From Scleromitrula shiraiana (taxonomy: Eukaryota; Ascomycota; Leotiomycetes; Helotiales; Sclerotiniaceae), in contig JABELC010000006.1 of assembly GCA_028455995.1 (NCBI GenBank), forward strand, positions 1,240,001 through 1,304,000: a stretch of 64,000 bases of DNA, given 5' to 3'. Of the stretch, positions 11,420 through 23,100 are shown piece after piece. The notes below the pieces were generated by a model. It ran no database searches, was not told the origin of the DNA, and saw nothing but the letters and a program-made list of their open reading frames with translations. Each line of letters opens with the position of its first letter. Positions within the stretch are counted from its first letter, which is position 1. The position numbers were made by a program, and so were the translations under genes.

Positions 11420-13085
11420 ATGAATTCCTTTGTAATTGTGTTTTTGTTTTGCTTTTGTTTTGTAAGTGTCATCGCACGACAGACATACAACTTAGATATT
11501 GCGTACGAAGGTGTAGATTTTTTCAAAGGATGGAACTTTTTAACTGTAAGATCTTATAATTTGTCCCATATCTCCTGATATATACTGACATGTACCACAG
11601 GAACCGGATCCTACACATGGATTTGTTACGTGGGTCCTTCTTTCGAATTTGTATAAAATGAAAGTTAGTTACTCATAACACATAACAGATATGTTGATGA
11701 GAATACGGCGAGAGGTGGTGGACTGATCGCCACTAACGGCCGTGGACCGGCGTATATGGGAGTTGATTATACGAACTATTTGGATCCTACCCTTACCGTA
11801 GGTGGGAGAAAAAGCGTCCGCATCACAACCCAAAAATCATTCACCCATGGTCTTTTTATTGCGAACATCGAACATATGCCAAATTCTATTTGTGGCACTT
11901 GGCCAGCTTGTAAGTAGATTCGGGAAATTTTGAACACTGCTCATGAAGTTATTAGTTTGGATGTTTGGGCCAAACTGGCCAAATAATGGGTAGTAGCACT
12001 TGTGATAAATATCAGACGGTACTAACAACCCTCATAGAGAAGTAGACATCATAGAAGGTGTGAACAAACAAACCGATAACATAATGTCACTTCATACGTA
12101 AGATATCCACCCTTGAATAGTATGTTCTTAATACTAACAGCCATCTCAAGATCAGCCAATTGCATAATGCCAAATGTTGCAGCTGCCCAACTTGGCACTG
12201 TGAACAGTGATCAATGCGATGGTAGTGTGAGTTACAGCTACTTTCCGTGTGTATATAATACTGATGGAACAAGCTAAATGGCAATGCGGGATGTGGCTCA
12301 ACAGCTAAAACAGGCCAGAATACATACGGGAAAGATTTCAATGCCCATGGTGGAGGTGTTTATGCCACGGAATGGACATCAGGCCATATCAAAATCTGGT
12401 TCTTTCCTCGCCATTCTGTTCCTCACGATATTCAGTTAGGATGTCCCGATCCCACTACCTGGTCCACACCTCAAGCATTCTTCCAAGGCTCATCCTCTTG
12501 TGACATAGATAGCCATTTCGCCAATCAAAATCTAGTTTTTGATACGACATTTTGCGGAGACTGGGCGGGTGGAGTATGGTATAATGATGGTGGAGTTTGT
12601 AGCGAGCAACATACTATTTCTTGTCACCAGTTCGTAGCAGGAAGACCAGAAGCTTTCAGAGATGCGTCAGTATATTTCATGTACCTGTAATTGATAGCTT
12701 CACTAACATCATTAGTTTTTGGTTGATAGATTCTCTGAGAGTATATCAGCTTGGAAAAAACTCAACAGAGCCTCCTTCAATATCCACATATCCAAGCACC
12801 ACCACCGCTCAATACCCGACAACTTTTGGTCCCACAACTAAATCTAGCAGTCAAATTCCAGTCACAAGTTATTTGACAAACTCTCCAGTAGTTACTATAT
12901 CATCAAATTCCAATCCAACGATTCCAGTTCCCATAATTTCAACTCCAGTAATTCCAGCTCCAGAAATTCCTCTCATACCAAGGTCTGAACCATCTTTGCC
13001 GACCCAATTCCCTCCACAAACCTTTATTACAAGTCCCAAATCATCTTCGACACCAAGTGCTACTGAACTGCACCGATTGAAATGA
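11420..13085 (+). CDS. Secreted GH16 beta-glucanase-like enzyme
   Basis: Endo-1,3(4)-beta-glucanase-type glycoside hydrolase acting on beta-glucans outside the cell or in the wall. Eight exons (11420-11545, 11601-11629, 11689-11909, 11956-11989, 12038-12097, 12151-12226, 12274-12665, 12716-13085) join in phase to about 435 residues. The start MNSFVIVFLFCFCFVSVIA is a good signal peptide. HGFV, YVDENTARGGGLI and WMFGPNWPNNG precede the catalytic ExDxxE motif EVDIIEG (Glu138 and Glu143). CGDWAGGVWYNDG follows. The catalytic domain ends near residue 325 at SLRVYQLG and is followed by a Pro/Ser/Thr-rich tail of about 110 residues with repeated Ile-Pro pairs, probably an O-glycosylated linker; there is no clear GPI signal. 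The second exon is 29 nt and the fourth 34 nt. Confidence 0.92.
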
Positions 13086-13646
13086 TTCATCAGTTCAAAG
13101 CATCAAATATTTGATCATCAGGAGCTTCATAAAACCTTGAGGCGAGATTCTTGCTCATATATTATCATTCTCAGATTATTAGTGGGGGAAGGACATGAGA
13201 TAGAGATGTTCTTTTTGTAATTAAATATAAAATGCTCGACCTGACAATGAACATTCAAACAAATACAAAGGAATTGATTGTTTACACTGGCATTTTCCAA
13301 TGATGTTGCCAAGGTGGTAGGGGTACAAGTCGATCATGAAATGGAGTTTCAAACGAATAAGCATATATTTTATCAAGTCTGTTGGTTGCGAAAAATGAAA
13401 TTGCTAGGAGTAGGTATGGTATTGAAATAAATATCTTAGGAGCGACTAATTCTAGGTTAATTTTCAGCTTCAACTATCCTTATGCGACCATGCCTCAATC
13501 CAAAGCGTGATACCGCAGACAAAACACCAGGAGACCACCAAAATAGCATTGCATCAACCTTGAAGCAATATGCACCTCGAGTTTTGAATCAGTCCAGATT
13601 CCATAGAGGCTATTTCAGCACAAAAATAGCGCCAGTATCATCTGAA
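13086..13646. other. Intergenic region between two convergent genes
   Basis: 3' flanks of the GH16 gene and the unrecognised gene at 13647. Short frames only; nothing recognised. Confidence 0.5.
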
Positions 13647-14735
13647 TTACTTCCACGACAGCTTCACCGGGTTTTCTGGTGTCCAAGCACGACTTTTTAC
13701 GCAATACCAGGTCCCCTGGTGCAAGTTGCTATCTCCATAGTAATTATGTCGTGTACAGTACAGTATCCAGCCCCGTTCCTCCAATCTTTCCAACAATCGC
13801 ATAATCATAACCTTCATTTTCACCGCTGACTCCTTCATCCGGCGTAAAGAATTGTCCTTCTTCACTCTGAATTCGTAAATAGATTTACCTATATCTGACC
13901 ATTCGTCTGCGTGTTTGGCCTTAGAAAGAAGATCCATTTCCTTCAGTGTGAGTCTACAAGTGTTGAGAAGTTCATCTGCTCCTCCAATAATTTGTAGCAC
14001 ATGATCGGACTTGAAACTCTCGACATCTACAAGTGATACCACTAACCAATAGCATTGTGGCAAAGGTTGAAGGGCTTTTCTTAGAAAGATGCTATTCGTT
14101 CCTAGAATTGATGTGCATGGCTGGACAATCCATCCTTGACCCGCAAGATATGCCAGCATGTTTCGGATTATTATCTTATCTGGCGGCGAGTCATGTAAAC
14201 TTCTACGCAGGGTAAACGTATACTGCTCGTGGCATGGCTTCTCCTTTTTAATTCCCTTGCGCCAGTTTTCCTCGAGTATAACCCTAATACCGTCGATGAT
14301 ATTTGTAGGAAGCTTTACTAGGGTAGTGTGACGGTACCAGCATGAAAATGAAGCATAAGAAGATGAACTTTCGAGGTATTCTTCTGGAATAACGTGGCTT
14401 GAATCTTTGGCCATCTTTCTGTCACAGCTGTGACGGGTGCTAGGCTGCGAGTCGCTTTCGGAGGTCTGATTTCTGCAAGAGTCTCGACTCAGATGTGCAA
14501 ATGATCCGGAGTCGTTGAAGTTTCTTGTATGGATTTTAGAGGAACTCGCAACCGTCTTTGGATGAGTTTCTTCTGAGGGCTTGAATTTTGTTGAATGAAA
14601 CTTGCAGGACCCAGGAACAGTATTTATGAGAGCTTCTTCGGAGGACTTGCCGGCAGCTCTATGTCTCTTATTCGATTTCTCCAGAGGTGTTGAATGCCTT
14701 TTGCTGGAGTATTTCCATGATTCCGTAGTTGCCAT
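13647..14735 (-). CDS. Unrecognised protein, about 362 residues
   Basis: A long intronless frame beginning at the ATG of MATTESWKYSSKRH; the 16 codons before it start with TTG and are not used. The first 125 residues are Ser/Lys/His-rich and likely disordered. The remainder is more ordered, with FSCWYRHTTLVKLPTNIIDG, IIIRNMLAYLAGQGWI, and a basic helical stretch near KESAVKMKVMIMRLLERLEERG, ending in WTPENPVKLSWK. Both GWIVQP and GWILYC segments follow helices, suggesting an internal duplication of a helix-turn-strand unit, but this is only a visual impression. I do not recognise a family. Downstream neighbour GH16 is convergent. Confidence 0.6.
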   Translation of the reverse strand: MATTESWKYSSKRHSTPLEKSNKRHRAAGKSSEEALINTVPGSCKFHSTKFKPSEETHPKTVASSSKIHTRNFNDSGSFAHLSRDSCRNQTSESDSQPSTRHSCDRKMAKDSSHVIPEEYLESSSSYASFSCWYRHTTLVKLPTNIIDGIRVILEENWRKGIKKEKPCHEQYTFTLRRSLHDSPPDKIIIRNMLAYLAGQGWIVQPCTSILGTNSIFLRKALQPLPQCYWLVVSLVDVESFKSDHVLQIIGGADELLNTCRLTLKEMDLLSKAKHADEWSDIGKSIYEFRVKKDNSLRRMKESAVKMKVMIMRLLERLEERGWILYCTRHNYYGDSNLHQGTWYCVKSRAWTPENPVKLSWK

Positions 14736-15171
14736 GGCGAACACTGAATCAATGAAATACTGTATTAAAGATCTTTGCGGCAACCGATTTAGGAATTGAG
14801 GGTATTAAATATAATTGATTGGATGATAAAGTGAATTGCAGGCGGGAAGGAGAATATATATTCTTTACATTTAAATTCAATCATTGATAATGGAAGGTAC
14901 GGACACCACATCGTGGTTTCCCACACTCATTTGTCTAATTACTTGTGGCAACTGTCTCTTGCTATTTTAAAAAGCTTGTTGAAAAAGTACATGTACAGAT
15001 ACTTGCAACTATCAAGTCATTCATGCCATTAAATCCAACCACGAATATTCGAAAATGTCAAACATACTGCATCAAAATGCAGACAACCTGAAACTCGTAG
15101 CTGGCAATAAACTTCTTCTCCAATAGTCTCCCTCCCTCAAACATGACTCCCCACTATCCCCAAAATCTTTC
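14736..15171. other. Intergenic region
   Basis: Promoter of the unrecognised gene at 13647-14735. Nothing else recognised. Confidence 0.5.
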
Positions 15172-15591
15172 TTAAGTACTATGCCCGCCGTACGTGTGAT
15201 ATGGTCGAGGTGTTCTTGGTCGAAATTCCGGCGCAACCTCCTCCTCTGCTGATTCTTTCTTTCCTTCTTTATCACCACCACTTGTCTTATTTTCTTTCGC
15301 AGGTTCATGTCTCACTTCCTGCCATGATCCCTCGCTTCCCAAGTCTTCTGGCTTTTGCGACTCGGTTTCGGGTGAGATTTCCGAACCACCAAACTCGGAA
15401 TCTGGTCCAACATCGCTGCCAACCTCGACGCTCATACTGTCTGGTGTAGATGGATTCTTGTGAGGATTTTGAGTCTTTAGCTTATGAACTTTGGGAATCT
15501 CGGATTTGGTAGATTTCTCGTTGGTAGGAAATTTGATGTTTTCTTCTGGTAAAGTAGCGGGAGTTGGGGTTGGAGTGTTTTCTGATGACAT
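15172..15591 (-). CDS. Small acidic, disordered protein (139 residues)
   Basis: An intact single-exon frame starting MSSENTPTPTPATLPEE. Composition is dominated by Glu, Ser, Pro, Lys and Gly, with no hydrophobic core, so the product is probably intrinsically disordered. It ends RPYHTYGGHST. The frame is longer than expected by chance in this AT-rich setting, and a 5' region free of other frames precedes it. I recognise no family and infer no function. Confidence 0.5.
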   Translation of the reverse strand: MSSENTPTPTPATLPEENIKFPTNEKSTKSEIPKVHKLKTQNPHKNPSTPDSMSVEVGSDVGPDSEFGGSEISPETESQKPEDLGSEGSWQEVRHEPAKENKTSGGDKEGKKESAEEEVAPEFRPRTPRPYHTYGGHST

Positions 15592-15942
15592 GCTTTTGAG
15601 TTTATTTAGGATAAAGATCTTGGCTCGAGCATTTATTTAATTGCTAATATGTTATTTTGAAGATATTTGTGAATAAAGGCAAAAGGCGGGGAAAGGCGGG
15701 GTAATGGTGGTAATAGTGGTCTGACGAATTTGATATGGATTGATAACAAAGAAATATATATCGCATGACTTCACTTGGCTTGAGTCTTTGGATGATAGAA
15801 TAGAATGCTCCTGAATTTTATTGTTCTTCCCTCATGGTAGTTCTGATTGGACATTTTATCGATCAAATGCACAGTTTTGCTTCTTTTCCAGCCAAAACTT
15901 AATGCGCAAACCAATAAACTGCTTCTCGACTACGTTAATATC
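15592..15942. other. Intergenic region
   Basis: AT-rich DNA with a short purine-rich stretch (GGCGGGGAAAGGCGGGG near 15686-15702). Nothing recognised as a gene. Confidence 0.5.
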
Positions 15943-17571
15943 CTAACCAATATTGAACTCGAATGCATAGGCAGTAGTTGAATCTACTTGATAAATAGGA
16001 AATTTCACACTATTCCCTGTATATGTGTGTGCCACAGTACCCAAGTCATTCGGTGCGGCAACGTTCCCAAAATGACCACCAGTATTCGGGAACCACCACG
16101 TATGAATATTCAGGTCCAGATGTAGGAAGTCCGACTGACGACAAACCATTGACCGTGATTTGCCAAGTACCTGTCCATATTAGAACTCCGCATAGAATCT
16201 TTACTTGGGTCGAACCGATTGTGGCACAAGTATTCAATTTAGCATCGGCTGAAGCTGAAGTCCCAACACGATGTGCAGTTATGTTGAGCTTGTAGTATTT
16301 GTATACTTGGTATTCTCCATTTCCCCAATATCCTCCAGCAGTTGAACTATAAGCAGATGTCCCTGCGTTTGGCTTTCCGAGCAAATCAGCGAAGAAATCA
16401 TGTAATGACCTAAGTCATCACGAGTGTTAGTAGTCTGTTACCTCAACCATCTACTGAAGATAACGAACAAGACGCTTACCAATTAGGTAGCCAATTCTCT
16501 CTCAGTCCAATAGCATTATATCTCTCAAGCTGTGATATCCACTAAGTAGTTCTAGCAGGAACTTGTTCTGCATATGTTGCATATTCATCGATGTTGAGAG
16601 GTTTTTGGGGTAAACCGTAGGTACTCAGCATTGATTGGAGCCCAGAATATGCAGCTCCCATATCAGTATCGCCGCCTTCCATGTGCCATACCCACTGTTC
16701 TGGATCACTGTTGTTATATTTAACAACTGAGGCGAATCCAGTCCACCATGTGTTAGATAGTGATGGCGCACCAGCGTACGCCGGACCAATGAGTTGAACA
16801 CTAGGCCAAGTTGCCCTTTAACATGATATTAGTACCTCAAAAATTATACTGGGGGATCTACTTTTACCTCAACCTCGCGTAAGTTCGTCCCCACATCTGA
16901 AAATATTGAGTTTGGGTTGTTCCCTAGAATCCAGAAAGATCTGGCTCGTTCCACTTCATTTGAAACTCAGTAATGGGATTATTTGATCATCTTGTAGAGC
17001 TATTATCAACTTACAATATCGATTGACAATCCATCAGTGGCACCATTTACATTCATATCAGAGATAAATAGGGTTAAGTATGCATCCCATGAAGCCCAAT
17101 TACCATTGTCGCCTGGGTATGGAGCACTCGAATTCTGAGTACCATCCGCACCCCACAAATCATGGATCAGGAAGATGAATTTGCCACCATTTGCACGGGT
17201 AGTCTTGTAGTTGGACAATGCTGACGCAAATCGAACCTTGGAGAATTAGTTATTTAAGATGATATACCGAGAAAGAAGGGTGCAATTACCTTGTATTCTG
17301 ACAAGCCCCAAATCCATCCGCGTCCTGGAGCGGGTACTTGGGCGCCACCAGCTCGTGCATAGTTGAATCCCATATCAGTGTAGAAGGATATTGGGATTTG
17401 GTTTGCAGTATCTGGAATGCCATATAGAATTCCAGATGCCAGATGGGCGATTGTTCCGGTGTTGTTGTTTAGATCAACTGTTGAAGTTCCCAATATCTGT
17501 CTAGGAATTAAATTTCCGCTGGCTAATCCAGCCAAAAGCAGTAATGGAAAACCATACGTAATGGTGGACAT
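15943..17571 (-). pseudogene. Decayed secreted glycoside hydrolase (clan-A type, GH39-like)
   Basis: The first exon from 17571 encodes a signal peptide (MSTITYGFPLLLLAGLASG) and the segment MGFNYARAGGAQ. Further exons carry FIFLIHDLWGADG, the acid/base motif WNEPDLSG, and a second acidic segment NIDEYATYAEQ, the arrangement of a clan-A TIM-barrel hydrolase. The reading is broken: TAG at 16926-16924 (SGF*GTTQ) and TAG at 16543-16541 (ARTT*WIS), plus a one-base frame change near 16120 between GLPTSG and LNIHTWWFPNT. After that change the frame runs cleanly to a stop at 15943 (AYAFEFNIG). Splice sites between exons still look usable. Both stops are most simply TGG to TAG. The family assignment to GH39 is tentative. 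Confidence 0.8.
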
Positions 17572-19304
17572 GCATCCCGAAAGACACTTATCATGGACAG
17601 CTCATTACATATACGTTGTCTGGTAGCCCAACTGCAATGGCAAATGGCTATCACATTGTCAATTTTATCTTGGTTGACGATCTTTGAACCTCGTTTGCAG
17701 TATATTGCGGGGTACCCCACAATCCTTCTCCCAGCAACGTTCCTTACCACAAGTTCGGAAGTTCAATAAACTGCCGGACAATCAAATTCCATCGAATAAC
17801 CTGGAAGATTGTCATTTTAACACGAGGTCAGTTTTCCAACAGATAAATGTTATTGGCGCATTTGTTTTACCAAAAATTAAGTCCCGTATGTGACGGACCG
17901 AGCCTTCGCTAACCCACACTTTTGCAACCCACCGCTCTTTTTTGCGCCCACCGGAGTGACCGTTCTCATTCACACATGATAATGATGTGAATAAATATAT
18001 GTTTTGATGCATTTGGCCAAGTATTTCTAACTGAAATTGAACTGTCCCATGCATATTGCGGGACCTGTAGTTGCCATTAAGTATTCTGTTGCCCTTATCG
18101 GACGTAAACATACCTATGCAACCCAAGAATGGAATGTCTTGGCACCTGAAATAGAGTACAGCTCGTAGATTTTCTCTCAATCTGGAGACTTTCAAGATCT
18201 TCACTATCCGGAGTTATGGTCAGATTACTTAATTTAGATAATTCGTTATCTAATGTCTGTCTTATATATAGGGATTCTGATATGTTTTTAGCAAAGCTTC
18301 TCCTGACCATTTGTTCAAATACAAATGTTTGGGTTGATATTTTGATATGTTAGATAACAATTGAGCTGAGCGGACATTGGAAACTTCAAAATCTCGAATC
18401 ATTGCGCTGTTCTATACATCACTATTGGCTAGAGCAAACTTCCAATGCCATACAACGTTATAATTTGGCTATGAGCAGTTGCAGTTCTGATTGATCAAAA
18501 GCCTTTCGAGATTCAACAAGCAGGCCATTCGATTTTATATCGCGAGAATTAAATGAGGCAAGATCAATGAATGATTTCGAGACAGGTAAACTTCCTTTCA
18601 ATATGATCTATACATGTTCCTCAATAGGGATCTTCGATTCTGTATGCTTTGCTGCATCCTTTCTCTGCTTTGAGTGGGCAGTGCAGTAATGCTATTTCCA
18701 ACTGTTGGTGGTATCCGTAATCAATCGAGCGATATTGGTTAGCCAGGTCTACAACATGAACGTTTGTTGGAAACGTGTTGGTACTTTCAATACGACCCTC
18801 CATCTGTTTTGCACTCTTCAGAATCTCGTCGGCGGACAGAAGCTTGCATAGATTCCTTTTTCATTTAAAGAATAATTCAATCTCGTTGTGTCTGTCTGCT
18901 TGGTAGAAGAGTTTTTGCCAAATAATGATCATTCAATATTTTGTTCGTGAGAGGAAGGCCACAAGAACGAGAGCTCCATTCAACATTGTTGAAATGACAT
19001 CCTGAGCCAAAACCTAGACCTATGACAACTTTGAGGCCAATGTAACCCATCAATAAATTTCCATTTGCTAAAGAATACCAAAAATGTGGCAATCATGTTA
19101 ATTGCTTTACTTCGGTCGAGATATCATTAAGATATCCCTGCTGTTAATATTAGAATTACAAGGCAAAGCACACGTACCTGAAACTCATAGTCCATATACA
19201 ACATACAGCGAATTTGATGGCGATCATGCGGCACAGCTATGTGTAGAGAAGGGGGTATAGTGAATTCATCAAATGGAACTTTTATCCATTTCTTCACCCA
19301 CAAG
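17572..19304. other. Gene-poor region
   Basis: About 1.7 kb with short frames on both strands, none longer than 130 codons and none with a recognisable family. It may hold degraded sequence, but I could not align any part to a gene family. Confidence 0.4.
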
Positions 19305-19958
19305 ATGAAAGTCATGGCTCGCTCCAGAAACATGCAGTTCGCAATCGCAGTGCTTATTTGGCTGATATCGTATAGCCAAGCTGAGTGTGATATCGGAGAT
19401 AACTTAATACTACGACATCAATGACTGATCTTTAACAAACAGCACACGCAAAGCCCTTACAGATGAATACAGCGACTAGCTATCCTACCACAAACAACAG
19501 TTTTCAGCCCAACTTCAACTTCCGTAAAAAGATATAGTGACTCCAGCACTTCAAACTCAGGCACAGCAACCAGAATGATAGTCGTCACAGTCATTGGATT
19601 TATTCCGTTCACCCCTATTGTGGCGCTATTTTAGTGGCTCCAAAAAGAAGGCTATACAACCATAAATTTCATCAAACATCTCTACAAAAAGTACTTCAAA
19701 TCAAAACCCAAACTGCTTCCGCGCCCGAATATTAGTATGCAATCGAAAATTCCAGAACTGCCGTCCAGGGGATATCATGAGATTACTGAACTGGTGGCCA
19801 CAGATAGACCCGGAGAAATGCCGCAAGGTCGACATTATGAGAGGGTGGAGTCAGAAGATCGATCGAAAGATCAGCCAACTAAATGGAGCAGCGCGCCGGA
19901 GATTCATGTACCAAAATCTTTGATGAAGCGACGTAATAGCATGGAAACATCACCTTGA
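19305..19958 (+). pseudogene. Remnant of a signal-peptide, Ser/Thr-rich, single-pass membrane protein
   Basis: The 5' part encodes a signal-like leader (MQFAIAVLIWLISYSQAEC) and stops soon after. A second frame from about 19497 gives TTVFSPTSTSV, a Ser/Thr-rich stretch and a transmembrane segment MIVVTVIGFIPFTPIVALF, then a TAG at about 19632-19634. The same frame continues straight on as WLQKEGYTTINFIKHLYKK and a basic-acidic tail to a TGA at 19956-19958. Secreted leader, Ser/Thr-rich ectodomain, one membrane pass and a charged cytoplasmic tail is the layout of fungal wall-sensor-type proteins, but no domain is identifiable. The intact tail behind the stop suggests recent inactivation. An unrecognised intron in the 5' part cannot be excluded. 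Confidence 0.45.
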
Positions 19959-20879
19959 GCTGCAGCAACTAGTGTGCGTGCCCCTTCTTCGGTCGTTCTA
20001 GCCATCACAGTCATCAAGTCCTTCATAATATGTCTCATTGCTCCCTCTGCGTTGCGCATAATTGAGGTCTAAACCAAACCTAGATTAACGACATTTATAA
20101 TTATTTTTCCTTCTTTTTTAATGCTGTCAAGGCTCTCGCGAGTTCCCGGACAAAGAGAAGCTCTATAAGTTTTGATACGTTGTATCTATCCTTGTTTAAC
20201 AATGAGAGTAGAATCCCCAGAAGAAAACTTACCTATCTTTCATATCTGCAGCCTTTTCATTTCTTAGCTCCTCAAAAACATTACCCGCCCTTCTCTCAGG
20301 AAATACTGTCAAATGATGCACAAAACTACCCACGAATGTGAGTGCAGGCAGAGTTCCAAATTAAACCGCAGTCTCTTTTGTTTTGGGAATGAGTAACATG
20401 CCAAGTAAAAAAGTGCATATAACGTTCACTGTGATCGTCGACTCATTTCCTTCTACGAGTTTAAAGTCAAACACTTAGATTCCTACGTTTTCAACAACGA
20501 TATCAAGTCTAGGAAGAGTCTGAGCCTTTGCAGCAAATGTCCTGACAGACTCATAACTGGCTAGATCAAGTTCCCAAACTTCAATGACGTTGAGGCGAGC
20601 CTCTCTTCCTTCGATGTCTTTCTGGGCTGCCTGCCCTTTCTCGATGTTCCGGACGGCAAGAATTACTTTTTCTGCATCGAGACGAACCTTTCATATTACT
20701 ATATGTCAACAATGAATCAAAAGTTTATGATACTGAGCACTTACAAAATGTCTAGCTGCTTCAAGTCAAAGACCGACATTTGAGCCCGTGACGATGATAG
20801 TCTGTTCAGTGAGCTTTCTTGTTGGATACGGGAGGCCAACGATTGTGTGTGATTTAATGTGATCCAATAGAAAAACCAT
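19950..20879 (-). pseudogene. Disabled short-chain dehydrogenase/reductase
   Basis: Reading from ATG at 20879, the sequence gives LTEQTIIVTGSNVGL, then TGA, then LEAARHF, an intron (GTAAGT start), and RLDAEKVILAVRNIEKGQAAQ followed by LDIVVENVGI, TAA, VFDF. This is the Rossmann core of a retinol-dehydrogenase-like SDR: TGxxxGxG, the VRN segment and an NAG-like motif. Two further in-frame stops occur downstream. The C-terminal part still reads EGAMRHIMKDLMTVMARTTEEG and then ARTLVAAAQG, typical of the family. At least four nonsense codons make it a pseudogene. Its 3' end abuts the end of the convergent membrane-protein remnant. Confidence 0.8.
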
Positions 20880-21627
20880 TGTTATTTCACTTCAAACGAT
20901 ATACTGTAGTTCGAGGAAAGATAATGATTTTTACGTGCAAATACAAATGGAAGATGACATGAGCGATATCAATATGAAACAATGCACGGTCTCTCATTCC
21001 TAACACCAGTTCATACATCTGAGGCTTTGGGAAACCAAAAAAAGCCCCCCCTCATAATGATAGCTATTTGGGTTTGTCAATATAAACAGATTTTCAGTAT
21101 CTAGGTTCAAATTCAATTATGACCAGGTGGATCAATTACCATACGTATAAACGTTGGTGGTCCGCATGCTAGCTAAATTTAGTGTTCGCCCCTGTAGAAT
21201 GCCTACAAGCCCCCACGACCAAACTACTGCGAGACCGCCTAAGTATCCTTTCCAAAGCATACAAAATTCAGCTCGACAAATGAATGCGACGGTTACATGA
21301 TTTATCATAGGATCATCTCTTTCTGATTATGATCTTGGAGTTCACACGCGGTGGTGTTGTTGTATAAATGACAAGGTGTTCACAATCTCGTGAAGGATCG
21401 TCCCAATAACCGCCGAAAATTTCTTCCCTAAAAGTTGAGATTTTTGGATTGACAACCAACCATTTCTGTCGAAAAGATATCAGGATATGATCTTAATTTA
21501 TGGAAATCTTCCCAATTTTTGTTTGTATCTTAAACCACTTTACTTCCTTTGCCTGAGCCTCTGTAACTAGGTAATTCTAAGAGCTTTATTCGTAATTTTA
21601 AGAGCTGATTATATCCCGATTGAAGTT
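20880..21627. other. Intergenic region
   Basis: Upstream DNA of the SDR remnant and of the fructosamine-kinase-like gene. Nothing recognised. Confidence 0.5.
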
Positions 21628-22826
21628 ATGAATTCTATTGTAGATATTGACGACACACAGATGTCACATATCAAAAACGATATTGCAGGCAATTTCACTT
21701 TAGACGATGCCATAATTGATTGTTAGTTAACCATCTCCCGGAGCTTGTGTTTTTTCCTGACATCCGCCAGCATTGCCAAAGGGCACAAAAGTCATTGCTG
21801 CCAATAAGCATGGGCATTCATTCTTCAACAATATTGGAAGGATTACTGGAATTTTGAGTGATGACAGTTCGAAAGAATGGCTCGTCAAGGTAACCTCGTT
21901 GCATTAAAAATATGAGAGATATTGACACTCAAGATTTAGACATCCCCCGCTTCATATGGAAAGCACCTAGCAGAAGGAGAATTTGAATCCCTTCAAGCTC
22001 TGTACAATGTCTCTCCTGATTTCATATCTCGGCCTCAATCGTGGGGAAAATGCAAAAACGAACATCCTGAAACTTATTTCATCGTTTCCGAATTTTTAGA
22101 TATGACTGGTCAGCTCCCTAACATTTCCAAATTTGCGGCTCACCTTGCGGATCTTCACAAGCGCAGCGTCTCGCCAACAGGGAAATTCGGCTTCCATGTA
22201 ACAACGACTGTGGGCAACGTCGATCAACATGTAGCGTGGAACTCTAGTTGGCAATCATACTACACCTCCCATCTCAAATATTACTATGACCGTGAAATCG
22301 TTCGTAGAGGTCGCACTAAGACATTAGATATTCTATCCCGAAGTATATTCACGAAAATAATACCCCATCTTCTTGGACCCCTCGAAAATAACGGTCGATC
22401 TATTAAACCTTCAATTGTCCATGGTGATCTCTGGGAGGGAAATATGGGAGTAATTCGCAACACTGGTCGAATCGTCGTTTTTGATTCAGGAGCTTTCTAC
22501 GGCCATCATGAATATGATGTAGCGTTTCCGAGATATTGCGATAATCCCAAGCTTTTTGAGAACTTTATCCCGGAATATCTTAAGCATACTCCAAAGGATG
22601 AACCTATCGAAGATTTTGACGATAGATTGATTTTGTATAATTTGTCTCCTGCATTGTGGATGAGTAATTTTCACGACGAAGAAATTCACAGGAAGAAGTA
22701 AGTCCGAATCATAGGATTGACTTATATACTTTTGACTAACTAGTGACCATCTGAAGACTGATTAGAGATATGAAATATTTGGTAGGGAAATACGCTCCTG
22801 AAGACTTAATGGCTCTTGATGTTTGA
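21628..22826 (+). CDS. Fructosamine kinase-like protein (ketosamine-3-kinase family)
   Basis: Family members phosphorylate sugar-amine adducts on proteins or small molecules and so help reverse glycation; the fold is related to aminoglycoside phosphotransferases. Four exons (21628-21721, 21771-21889, 21940-22697, 22766-22826) join in phase to about 343 residues. LPKGTKVIAANKHGHSFF and GEFESLQALYNV match the N-lobe, and SIVHGDLWEGNMG is the catalytic loop with the HGDxWxGN signature. VVFDSGAFYGHHEYDVAF carries the metal-binding Asp (the usual DPA is DSG here). The final 20-codon exon (DMKYLVGKYAPEDLM) replaces a short tail that would end at 22701 if the last intron were kept. The gene appears intact. 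Confidence 0.88.
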
Positions 22827-23100
22827 GATCGTGAAATCTTGATCACAACAGAAAACATTATTCCGAATATATCTCCGATCATTTTTCTTGCTCTTGTATC
22901 TATGGGGCATGCCTAAAGTTTAAATCGGGTCAAAACTCGGGTTGGTATATGTAGTCCACATTGGGATATATTAGTATTTCTCTCGAAAGAGTGGTTTGAT
23001 CAAATCAATGACTACACAGTTTTTTATCGGACCTTTGACAATGAAGACTTGATATTCAAATATCACAACGGTGAAATACATATGAATTAGATAATAAAAA

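Noticed and set aside
17572..19304. Possible old transposon in the gene-poor region
   Set aside because: No terminal repeats, target duplications or transposase-like frames could be found.
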